The notes under the pieces were generated by a model that worked only from the letters and a program-made list of their open reading frames with translations, did not search any database and was not told where the DNA came from. Position numbers and translations under genes: made by a program. 7,721 nucleotides of DNA from JAHJQQ01 sp041739295 (GTDB lineage Bacteria; Pseudomonadota; Gammaproteobacteria; Thiohalobacterales; Thiohalobacteraceae): positions 1-7,721 of the forward strand of contig JBGSOE010000448.1 in assembly GCA_041739295.1 (NCBI GenBank), read 5' to 3'. Numbering within the stretch: the stretch's first letter is position 1; the number at the start of each line of letters is the position of its first letter. This document shows, piece after piece, positions 1-6,485 of this stretch.

Positions 1-879
1 CGATCTGAATGGCCGACGATCCTTTCCTATAAAAGTCAGCACCCATATTTCCAGAACCAGCAACACCACACAGGCCATGAACACGATCCAGCCTTCGAAA
101 TCGTGGAGAAAACCTTCAGCCTGTTCGATGCCATAAGAATCGACCAGCACCCCAATCACCCCAATCCGAAAACTGTTCATCAACACAGTGATAGGAATGC
201 TGGAGAGGACTACCACCACCCGCTTCCATATCGCGGCCTGATAGAAATACGATGCGATAATCGACAACGCGAGCAGCGGGAACAGATAGCGCAACCCACT
301 ACACGCCTCGACAACCTGCAGCTGGTAGATGCCAAGATCGATGACATTGCCTTCGAGATGTACGCTGATATCAAACAGGCGAATGACCGCTACGCCGATC
401 TGGGATGAGATGAGCTGCAGTTGCGATGATAGGTTATAAAAAACGAAGTTTGGCAACGGAACCATCAGGAACAGCAACAATAGCGGTATTACAATGACCC
501 TGAATGCCCTCCAGCCAAGAATCGCATAGGCTGCCGAGATGATCGCAATCACAAACCCATACTGGGTTATGGTAAAAATCGCACTCAACTGACCAACGAG
601 CATGATCAGCACACTGATCACCAATAATAGGCTGCCGAGCCATGACCCCGTGAATTGCTGGCGCTCGAGCTCGTCCTTGCGTTGCCATATCAGGAACAGG
701 GTGATAACAGGGATCATATAGCCGTAGCCATATTCCTCGCTCCTCTCCCACACTAGCTCCATGATCGCCAAAGCATCGAAGGCCAAGTAAACAGCAAGCA
801 TCAATGCCACACCCACCAAAATCCAGAGCATGATTGGCGCACGATATATAATAGATTGATTTGTCGTCATATTATCCAT
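1..879 (-). CDS. xrtD: Exosortase, XrtD-like (VPLPA-CTERM-type), N-terminal part; 3' end outside window
   Basis: Polytopic inner-membrane transpeptidase-like enzyme that recognises C-terminal sorting tails (PEP-CTERM-like) on exported proteins and cleaves them. The open frame runs off the left edge of the window, leaving 293 residues. Visible: hydrophobic segments at about residues 14-34, 54-65, 81-97, 102-121, 128-144, 198-213, 220-236 and 264-284. The exosortase catalytic triad is complete: Cys193 in EACSGLR (191-197), Arg238 in MNSFRIG, His259 in EGFLHDFEGW. The wording LEGNVIDLGIYQLQVVEACSG, SIPITVLMNSFRIGVIGVLV and AEGFLHDFEGW resembles XrtD as I remember it more than XrtA. XrtD usually carries a C-terminal EpsI-like domain, which would lie beyond the window. 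An in-frame stop at 952-954 limits the start to ATG 879 or ATG 870. Neither has a strong Shine-Dalgarno; 870 may be coupled to a leader peptide. Exosortase call very secure; XrtD subtype fairly secure. Confidence 0.9.
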   Translation of the reverse strand, partial: MDNMTTNQSIIYRAPIMLWILVGVALMLAVYLAFDALAIMELVWERSEEYGYGYMIPVITLFLIWQRKDELERQQFTGSWLGSLLLVISVLIMLVGQLSAIFTITQYGFVIAIISAAYAILGWRAFRVIVIPLLLLFLMVPLPNFVFYNLSSQLQLISSQIGVAVIRLFDISVHLEGNVIDLGIYQLQVVEACSGLRYLFPLLALSIIASYFYQAAIWKRVVVVLSSIPITVLMNSFRIGVIGVLVDSYGIEQAEGFLHDFEGWIVFMACVVLLVLEIWVLTFIGKDRRPFRS

Positions 880-914
880 ATCTTTGTAGATGTGTTCGAT
901 CTCAAAATGCCCAC
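867..914 (-). CDS. Possible 15-codon leader peptide overlapping a candidate xrtD start
   Basis: An AAGGA Shine-Dalgarno-like sequence at 920-924 sits five bases before a GTG at 912-914. The frame reads MGILRSNTSTKIWII and stops at TGA 867-869. That stop overlaps the second candidate exosortase ATG (868-870) as ATGA, the usual layout for translational coupling. AAGGA is the best ribosome-binding sequence upstream of the exosortase, yet it is out of frame with it. The peptide has no recognisable function and such a short frame can arise by chance, so this is a weak call. A frameshift at the exosortase N-terminus is an alternative, but the peptide does not look like an exosortase N-terminus. Confidence 0.2.
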   Translation of the reverse strand: MGILRSNTSTKIWII

Positions 915-941
915 TTATATCCTTAAATTCTTTGGAATAAA

Positions 942-958
942 ACGCTACCTGTTAGCGT
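942..958 (-). other. Small hairpin followed by a T-rich run upstream of the exosortase
   Basis: ACGCTA and TAGCGT form a 6-bp stem around a 5-base loop. On the minus strand the stem runs into TTTTATT (one T belongs to the stem). The shape resembles a small intrinsic terminator or attenuator in the exosortase leader. The stem has only three GC pairs and the T run is broken by an A, so it would be weak. It could also be chance. Confidence 0.22.
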
Positions 959-1049
959 GAAGCAATGAATCGCATTTGATACTTAACATCAAGTCCAGGT
1001 TACAGCAAGGCATGCACATAATTGTGTCGCGCTCCGGTACGGTACGTCC

Positions 1050-1075
1050 TGTGACTGAAAAACGCCACAGTCACA
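1050..1075. repeat. 8-bp perfect inverted repeat, possible regulator site
   Basis: TGTGACTG at 1050-1057 and CAGTCACA at 1068-1075 are perfect reverse complements separated by 10 bases. The arms begin 26 bases apart edge to edge, a plausible dyad for a DNA-binding dimer, or a hairpin in the leader RNA. No T run follows on either strand, so it is not a terminator. The TGTGA/TCACA outer halves resemble CRP half-sites, but the 16-base spacing is far from the 6 bases CRP needs. The regulator is unknown. Confidence 0.3.
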
Positions 1076-1124
1076 CGCTGCCGAAATTCGATCAGTTTAT
1101 CCCGAAAGAATCGGTAGGCGGAAA

Positions 1125-1149
1125 CGGCCTCTTTACTGTTTCGAGGCCG
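1125..1149 (-). terminator. GC-rich stem-loop across the glycosyltransferase stop codon, possible terminator
   Basis: On the minus strand CGGCCTC and GAGGCCG pair perfectly (7 bp, six of them GC) around an 11-base loop that holds the glycosyltransferase TAA stop (1133-1135). The stem is followed by TTTCC, so the T tract is only three bases. The position, exactly at the end of the last gene of the tight cluster, favours an intrinsic terminator or an mRNA 3'-end stabiliser. The short T tract makes termination uncertain. Confidence 0.4.
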
Positions 1150-2389
1150 CACTACACGATTCGCAACCGCCGTTCACCATCGTCGTGATCAAATCACTGT
1201 AACGCCGTGCTAGTATCCGTCGGTCAAAATTCGCAGTGGCGTACTCCCGGCCAGAATTTCCCAATTCTTCGCACAATTGTGGTGACGCTGCCAGCTTCAG
1301 CACGGCATCCGCCAGTTCCCTGCTGTTCTCTGGTTCGATCGCCAGTCCTGCTCTAGCCTCTTCGATGATCTGCCGGCTTTCACCCTCGACACCGATCAGT
1401 ATTGGCTTCTTCATCGCCATGCTCTCGAAGATTTTTGATGGGATTACTGTTTTGAAAAGATCCATTTTCTTCAGCAACACCAGACTGACGTCCGATATAG
1501 CCCACATTGCAGGCATTTTCTGCTTCGACTGTTGGCCGAGCATGATCACGTTATCCAGATTTTTGTCATCACGCATCTGCTGTATGCGCTTGCGCTCCGC
1601 CCCATCTCCCACCAGCAGGAAAACGATATCATCACGATCACGCAATAGTTCAGCCGCTTCCAGTATCGTTTCGAGGTGATGAGCCATACCGTGCGTACCA
1701 AAATAGGAGACGATGAATTTTCCTTCAATACCGAGCTCGCTCAGAAGCGCTGCATCCTTTGCGCGAACTTCGTAGAACGACAGATCCACGCCGTTTTTTA
1801 TAACTTCAATTTTCCCCGGATCGATACCCTTCCCAACCATATAGCTGGCGAATGCATCGGTCACCGGTACGATGCGATCGGCTTTTCGGTAAGCAAACAT
1901 CTCGAGACGCTCCAGCCCGCGAATCACCGTCTTGTTGGTGATAGCTCCGACCGCCAGAATGGATTCGGGCCACAGATCGCGAATCTCGAGAATCCACGGC
2001 ACCCGCTTCAGGCGGCTGACAAAATACCCTGCCAGGCCATTGAAGAATTGAGGAGATGTCGATATCACCACATCGATGCGCTCCAGGAAAGGCACCGCCA
2101 TAATTACAGCGATCATGTACGAAACGTAATTAATGGTGCGCTTCAGGAAGCCTTCGTTCGCAGTAACGTAAGTCCAGAGGCGGACGACCTTGACCCCGTC
2201 GATCTCCTCGGTGGAATACAAGTGGTTTTTGTACCCCTCGTATACCTCACCGCGAGGGTGATTTGGCGCACAAGTGACTACCGTAACGCGGTGCCCATCC
2301 TCTACCCACTGCTTGCAATGCTCATAGGTTCGTGAGGCCGGTGCGTTAACCTCGGGAGGAAAGTAATGTGAAAGAAAAAGAATATGCAT
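1133..2389 (-). CDS. Glycosyltransferase family 4 (GT-B fold), WcaI-like
   Basis: Predicted cytoplasmic-face glycosyltransferase that moves a sugar from a nucleotide sugar to a lipid-linked EPS repeat unit; donor and acceptor cannot be read from sequence. It has 418 residues, normal for the family. The N-terminal GT-B half opens with HILFLSHYFPPEVNAPASRTYE (His2-Glu23), a start common in WcaI-like family 4 enzymes. It also holds STSPQFF (about 110-116) and EIRDLWPES (135-143). The C-terminal half holds VIKNGVD (196-202), GTHGMAHHLETILEAA (231-246), LLVGDGAERK (258-267) and the donor-binding stretch PSKIFESMAMKKP (317-329). The first Glu of the classical EX7E pair is Thr314, while the second, Glu322, is kept; related enzymes with PSKIFEYMA look the same. 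A hydrophobic patch at about 88-103 may touch the membrane. ATG 2387-2389 lies 25 bases after the heparinase-family stop, without a well-spaced Shine-Dalgarno, and fits the expected N-terminus. Last gene before the 253-base gap. Confidence 0.93.
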   Translation of the reverse strand: MHILFLSHYFPPEVNAPASRTYEHCKQWVEDGHRVTVVTCAPNHPRGEVYEGYKNHLYSTEEIDGVKVVRLWTYVTANEGFLKRTINYVSYMIAVIMAVPFLERIDVVISTSPQFFNGLAGYFVSRLKRVPWILEIRDLWPESILAVGAITNKTVIRGLERLEMFAYRKADRIVPVTDAFASYMVGKGIDPGKIEVIKNGVDLSFYEVRAKDAALLSELGIEGKFIVSYFGTHGMAHHLETILEAAELLRDRDDIVFLLVGDGAERKRIQQMRDDKNLDNVIMLGQQSKQKMPAMWAISDVSLVLLKKMDLFKTVIPSKIFESMAMKKPILIGVEGESRQIIEEARAGLAIEPENSRELADAVLKLAASPQLCEELGNSGREYATANFDRRILARRYSDLITTMVNGGCESCSAASKQ

Positions 2390-2414
2390 AATGCGAAGCA
2401 GCGCTCCGATGTTG

Positions 2415-4121
2415 TTATCTGTTTATCGGGTTATTGTTGAAACCCGCTCCGGAGATTCGATACGCAGTGTCGAACGGCAGTTCGACGTCGCCAGACAATC
2501 GGACCACGCGGTTCAGACTGCGCACGCCGAATTCCGGAAAGTGCATGCCCTCGACGATTTCCGCCTGCAGGTTGTCAGGTAAGGCAATATGCGCGACCGT
2601 CTTTCCCGAGTAGTCGGTAACGGTTATCGATGCTTCATCCGACATCTCTGACACCAACAGGTCCGGGGCCAGGTGAATAAAGCTCTCGACCCGGTGAACG
2701 CCTTCACCGGTCAGGGTATCGCGCACCCGCCAGCCTTCGCTGCGCCGGTATTCTATCGCCCGGCGGTGGGTCACTTTGCCCTGCAGCCTCTGGTAGCCGT
2801 CGTGGGCGCCTTCGAACCTGGCGCTGTGGTTATCGAGCTGATCAAGTCGCGCACCGAGCGGTTTCGCACGCCTGGCAACCCTGAAAACACCCCATATTTC
2901 CGATTGCTCCTGACCGTCGACAACCACCGTGTTGTGTGCACGAGTGCTGCGTGCATAATGGCGGTCTTCACTGTTTTCGTAGTCGTGCACACCCGCATCG
3001 ACTACAATCCGGCGACCGCCGAGACAAAGCTCGTAGCTTAGCGTATCGCAGTGGGCGTGCCCTGGCTGGTAATCCGGACCGATCAAGCCGCAATCCACGA
3101 TCAGCATGTCATTCCCATCGCGCATCACGAAATACCCGGAGTCCGGTGCTGTCGATACGCGAAGCCCGGCCTCTGGTTCAGGCCGCTTATAATCAACCAA
3201 CCATCCCGCATAGCCGAACAACTGCTGTGCAGTAGGCGCTATCCCATACGCTGAATCGTTGAACAACGGAATTTGCCCGTCCGGCGCAAGCACAGCATCA
3301 AGAAACGCCACGGCAGCGATACAACGCTCGCGCAGAACCTTGACATTGTCGGTACTCACCAGCGCCGGATTGGTCAACACAAGATTCAAAACATCCAGAT
3401 AATCCTCAACGACGATACAGTGGTACATCGGGCTGCGCTCGTGGTGCCCGCCATCCGCAAGAATCTGCTCGCATGCTTCTTCAAGCAGTATTTTCCACCC
3501 GCTGGAAAGCCACCTATCAGCATCTACACCGGCGAAATAGGCGCCGGCAAACAACAGCGCCTTGGCGTTCTTGAGATAATGATTGGCAAGCAGATGACGT
3601 TCAATATTTCTCTCCAGCCACGCGGCTTGCATATAAAGGCTTTCCAGCCAGGCGCGCGGCAGCGGCAGTCCCGCCCCGCCTTTCAGAAACCACTTGATCC
3701 AGTTAACGATACGCAGCGATACCGTATAGGGCTCCCATGCGTCTTCATTGCCGGGCGGGTTACTTTCGATCCAGCTAGAAACAAGGTTTCCCAGCGCATC
3801 TCCGGATCGTCCAGGGTCTTGCAGATAATCGAAATAATGTAAGTTATAGCGCCACAGCTTGGGCATATCCCTGCACGCCCAGTCGATGCGTCCGTCGGGG
3901 AAGCTGCGCGAAACATTTAGAAAACAGAAACTGTAGTCGCCTTGCGCGCCACCGACCGGCGTCAGCGTCTCACCCAGCGAGACACCGTGACGAAGCGCGA
4001 CTTCCCAATCCTTGCAGAACCGGACTCGACCACCAGACAGTAAACGCTGCCGGGCAAGATAAAAAAGCTGCTCCGGTCTCAGGTGAGATACCGTGGACAG
4101 ATACAACCTGAGAGAATTCAC
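2415..4121 (-). CDS. Heparinase II/III family protein (polysaccharide lyase or epimerase fold)
   Basis: Member of the family with an alpha/alpha-toroid followed by a beta-sandwich, which cleaves uronate-containing glycans by beta-elimination or, in relatives such as dermatan-sulfate epimerase, epimerises them. Length 568 residues from GTG 4121, normal for EPS-cluster members. Toroid part about 1-290, with LLANHYLKNAKAL (Asn180, His181) and GGHHERSPMYH (224-234, Tyr233), then PLFNDSAYG. The beta-rich part from about 320 holds GHAHCDTLSYE (His355, His357), VVDAGVHDY and RAHNTVVVDG (His396, Asn397). These His/Tyr/Asn positions match catalytic and structural residues of the family. The start is chosen because AGGG lies eight bases before GTG 4121 and the resulting MNSLRLYLSTVSHLRPEQ fits the family N-terminus. 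GTG 4127 and TTG 4142 are in frame but poorer. No signal peptide or membrane segment is visible, so it probably stays in the cytoplasm. It follows the oxidoreductase by about 30 bases. Real substrate and lyase activity unproven. Confidence 0.9.
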   Translation of the reverse strand: MNSLRLYLSTVSHLRPEQLFYLARQRLLSGGRVRFCKDWEVALRHGVSLGETLTPVGGAQGDYSFCFLNVSRSFPDGRIDWACRDMPKLWRYNLHYFDYLQDPGRSGDALGNLVSSWIESNPPGNEDAWEPYTVSLRIVNWIKWFLKGGAGLPLPRAWLESLYMQAAWLERNIERHLLANHYLKNAKALLFAGAYFAGVDADRWLSSGWKILLEEACEQILADGGHHERSPMYHCIVVEDYLDVLNLVLTNPALVSTDNVKVLRERCIAAVAFLDAVLAPDGQIPLFNDSAYGIAPTAQQLFGYAGWLVDYKRPEPEAGLRVSTAPDSGYFVMRDGNDMLIVDCGLIGPDYQPGHAHCDTLSYELCLGGRRIVVDAGVHDYENSEDRHYARSTRAHNTVVVDGQEQSEIWGVFRVARRAKPLGARLDQLDNHSARFEGAHDGYQRLQGKVTHRRAIEYRRSEGWRVRDTLTGEGVHRVESFIHLAPDLLVSEMSDEASITVTDYSGKTVAHIALPDNLQAEIVEGMHFPEFGVRSLNRVVRLSGDVELPFDTAYRISGAGFNNNPINR

Positions 4122-4151
4122 GTTCACAGCCCTGTCCGCCAACCTGCCGTG

Positions 4152-6308
4152 TTAGCCGAGAGCATCGACGATATCGAAGCCGAGTCGAGTGACTTCGATC
4201 AGTTGATCAAACGGAATCGGCGAAGGCTTGCCGGCCCGGACGGCGTCGACAAACGCCGCGACGCAAGCCGCGTTGCCCTTGTCCTGTCGCCACAGGTTCA
4301 TCTTGCTGAAACCGGGCCAGCCATATGCTTTGAGGCGCCTGAAGTTGTCGAGCTGCAGGATGCGCCCGGCGCAAAACACTTCCAGCCGCTCTTTCGGGAA
4401 GCCCTTGTGCCCGTTGGCCAGGTAGTGCACGGTCCCGAAGGAACCGTCCTCGAATGACATGGTGAAAGTCACCTTGTCATCGCGGATGGGCACGCCCGCC
4501 GCCGGACCCATCATGACCGCCTGGACAGACACCACCGGCACGCCGGCAAGGAACCTGAGCAAGTCGATAAAATGGCAACCTTCGCCGATGATACGGCCGC
4601 CACCCACTGCCCGGTCCTGCGTCCAGTGGTCGGCGGGAATGACACCCGCGTTTACAGTCATCACAAACGATTTCGGTTCGCGAACACCATCCAGCAGCTG
4701 GCTAATTTTCTGCACATGGGGCGCAAACCGCCGGTTGAAACCGACCATCAGTACCGGCGCCGCCCCGGTGCCGGCGGCGGACCGGTAGGTTTTTTCGATC
4801 TGGTCCATATCCTCGCGAGTCAGCGCCAGCGGCTTTTCGACGAACACGTGCTTGCCGGCCTCAAGTGCCTGGCAGACATAGCTGGCGTGGCTGTTGTGGC
4901 GCGTTGTGATGACAACCGTGTTGATCGAAGGATCTTCGACGATGCGCCGGCTGTCGGTGGTCGCTTCCGCGACCCCGAATTTCTTTCCTGCGTGAACACT
5001 GCTGACCCCGGTAGTGGAGGCGACTGAGCGCAGTTCCGCCGAGGTCTGGCGGAATGCCGGGATCAGCACCTGGGTCGCATAGTTTCCCGACCCAATGAAA
5101 CCGATTACTGGCTTCCCGGGCGCGGCTGTCTGCGAGGCTATTGCGCCCTGCAGGGAAACCGTGCGTTCCCGCAGCTGCTCATCGCTTTTCCCGGCGGTGG
5201 CGTCCGGATAAGCCAGCAGGATGCCGAGCGATGGACCTGCTCCGCCGACCAGCGCGTAGGCGTCGCTCGCATCCGCCAGCGGGAAACGGTGGGATATCAG
5301 AGGTTCCGGGTCGATCTGGCCTCCGGCCAGCATGTCCAGTATGGCTTCGAAATTGCGCTGTTCCGTCCAGCGCACAAAACCAACGGGATAATCCTGCCCC
5401 ATTTCCTCATAGGCAGGGTCATAGCGTCCCGGGCCATAGGAACAGGACACCTGGAACGTCAGTTCTTTTTCGAAGAAATCCGCCCTAGACAATTCCAGGC
5501 CGATCACGCCGACCAGCACGATGCGCCCCCGCTTCCTGCACATCAGCGCCGCTTGGTGCACCGGCTCGCTGCTCTTGGTGGATGCCGTGATCAGCACGGC
5601 GTCCACACCACGGTCGCGTGAAAACGCCATGGCTGCCTGCACCGGATCCTGCCCGCGCCCAATGTCGACCGTTTCCGCTCCGAACTCCCGCGCCAACGCC
5701 AGCTTGTCCGGGTCCATATCGATACCCAGCACACGGCATCCGTTAGCCCGCAATAGCTGCACAGTCACTAGGCCGATCAGACCGAGACCGGTTACCACAA
5801 CCGTTTCTCCGAGGGTCGGCTGCACCAGCCGTATGCCCTGCAGGGCGATCGCGCCGATTACTGTGAAAGCGGCGGCGTCATCACTCACAGGATCGGGGAT
5901 TTTTGCGCAAAGATTTGCCGGCACACAAACCACCTCTGCATGCTTGCCGTTGGATGCCACCCTGTCGCCGATTTCAAACCCATTAACGCCCTGGCCGACG
6001 TCCATCACTGTGCCGACGTTGCAGTAGCCCATGGGAAGTGGTTGGTCCAGCTTGCTTTTTACCGCCTCGATGGTCGGAACCAAGCCATCGGTCCTGACCT
6101 TGTCGATCACCATCCTGACCTTGTCGGGCTGTTGGCGCGCCTTGTCCAGCATGTTGGCCTTGCCGAAATCGACCAGCATGCGCTCGGTTCCCGCGGAAAC
6201 CAGCGAGCGCGTGGTGCGGATCAGCAACTGTCCCGGCCCGACGCGCGGACAGGGTACATCTTCCAGCACTGTTTCACCGGACTTGAGATTTTGCAGTATC
6301 TGTTTCAT
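4152..6308 (-). CDS. Bi-domain oxidoreductase: MDR (alcohol-dehydrogenase-like) fused to Gfo/Idh/MocA
   Basis: A 718-residue fusion of two NAD(P)-dependent dehydrogenase types, known from EPS and O-antigen clusters, probably acting on a nucleotide sugar or sugar residue in the cytoplasm. Residues about 1-370 form the MDR unit: GroES-like part with LVSAGTERM (36-44) and PMGYCNVG (92-99), then a Rossmann fold with TGLGLIG (173-179) and Asp197 at the end of the second strand. The usual catalytic zinc Cys is Ser38 and the structural-zinc four-Cys lobe is absent, so this half looks zinc-free. A linker (about 371-398) leads to the Gfo/Idh/MocA unit: GFIGSGNYA (403-411) for nucleotide binding, EKP (491-493) with the usual catalytic Lys492, and GGGRIIGEGCHFID (569-582) with His579 and Asp582. 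ATG 6308 fits the typical MKQILQNLKSGE opening, though no strong Shine-Dalgarno is seen. It follows the amidotransferase by 177 bases and probably shares a transcript with the heparinase-family gene. Substrate unknown. Confidence 0.93.
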   Translation of the reverse strand: MKQILQNLKSGETVLEDVPCPRVGPGQLLIRTTRSLVSAGTERMLVDFGKANMLDKARQQPDKVRMVIDKVRTDGLVPTIEAVKSKLDQPLPMGYCNVGTVMDVGQGVNGFEIGDRVASNGKHAEVVCVPANLCAKIPDPVSDDAAAFTVIGAIALQGIRLVQPTLGETVVVTGLGLIGLVTVQLLRANGCRVLGIDMDPDKLALAREFGAETVDIGRGQDPVQAAMAFSRDRGVDAVLITASTKSSEPVHQAALMCRKRGRIVLVGVIGLELSRADFFEKELTFQVSCSYGPGRYDPAYEEMGQDYPVGFVRWTEQRNFEAILDMLAGGQIDPEPLISHRFPLADASDAYALVGGAGPSLGILLAYPDATAGKSDEQLRERTVSLQGAIASQTAAPGKPVIGFIGSGNYATQVLIPAFRQTSAELRSVASTTGVSSVHAGKKFGVAEATTDSRRIVEDPSINTVVITTRHNSHASYVCQALEAGKHVFVEKPLALTREDMDQIEKTYRSAAGTGAAPVLMVGFNRRFAPHVQKISQLLDGVREPKSFVMTVNAGVIPADHWTQDRAVGGGRIIGEGCHFIDLLRFLAGVPVVSVQAVMMGPAAGVPIRDDKVTFTMSFEDGSFGTVHYLANGHKGFPKERLEVFCAGRILQLDNFRRLKAYGWPGFSKMNLWRQDKGNAACVAAFVDAVRAGKPSPIPFDQLIEVTRLGFDIVDALG

Positions 6309-6485
6309 ATCAATTGAGCAACTTTATTAGTTGGGGTTATAAATCAAACTGCTGGCGTGCAGCGCTACTGATGATTAGGGGCATGATGAAGCACACTTCG
6401 AGCTGGACAAAGCCACATACCCCTACCGGGGAACACATTTTGCCCGCGACTTTTTGATATCCGACGCATTTGCGCTCCCTGCCAG
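6309..6485 (-). other. 177-base gap between amidotransferase and oxidoreductase; nothing convincing found
   Basis: The gap shows no convincing gene, strong terminator or promoter. Small palindromes such as the 4-bp stem at 6420-6431 are too short to call. TATAAC just upstream of the oxidoreductase resembles a -10 box but has no matching -35. Read-through transcription from the amidotransferase remains possible. Confidence 0.5.

Larger units (their letters stand above)
880..1132 (-). promoter_or_regulatory. Non-coding gap, probable promoter and 5' leader region of the exosortase gene
   Basis: This 253-base stretch separates the glycosyltransferase from the exosortase, whereas the two preceding intergenic gaps are at most about 30 bases. 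It is more AT-rich than the genes, particularly at 880-1000. It contains an inverted repeat (1050-1075), a small hairpin (942-958) and the end of a stem-loop spanning the upstream stop codon. No -35/-10 pair was convincing: TATAAG at 914-919 is -10-like but has no good -35 box, and TTGATG around 988-993 lacks a good -10. No clear sigma-54 (-24/-12) element was found. A promoter is inferred from gap size and the terminator-like stem-loop, not from a recognised box. Confidence 0.4.

Noticed and set aside
434..751. 105-codon minus-strand frame
   Set aside because: Same strand but another frame inside the exosortase, whose catalytic motifs leave no doubt about the real frame.
1..879. Assignment to XrtA (EpsH), the commonest EPS-linked exosortase
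   Set aside because: The stretches around the catalytic Arg (SFRIGVIGVLV) and His (AEGFLHDFEGW) differ from the XrtA wording I know (ANxLRAYGIVM, HxxYGW) and fit XrtD better.
1050..1075. CRP-type operator
   Set aside because: TGTGA and TCACA are present but separated by 16 bases instead of 6.
976..1188. 70-codon plus-strand open frame across the gap and the glycosyltransferase 3' end
   Set aside because: No recognisable domain or good ribosome-binding site, and it runs antisense into a confident gene.
1236..2335. Two long plus-strand open frames (1236-1679 and 1676-2335)
   Set aside because: Both lie wholly antisense to the glycosyltransferase and show no family motifs; they are by-products of its codon use.
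3273..3842. 189-codon plus-strand open frame
   Set aside because: Antisense to the heparinase-family gene, with no recognisable domain; the minus-strand protein is a clear family member.
5521..6317. Plus-strand open frames of 168 and 125 codons
   Set aside because: Antisense to the two-domain oxidoreductase, low-complexity translations without motifs.
6395..6485. Sigma-54-like promoter (TGGC elements after the amidotransferase and near the oxidoreductase)
   Set aside because: The -12 GC is absent or the -24/-12 spacing is wrong by at least one base, so the match is not credible.
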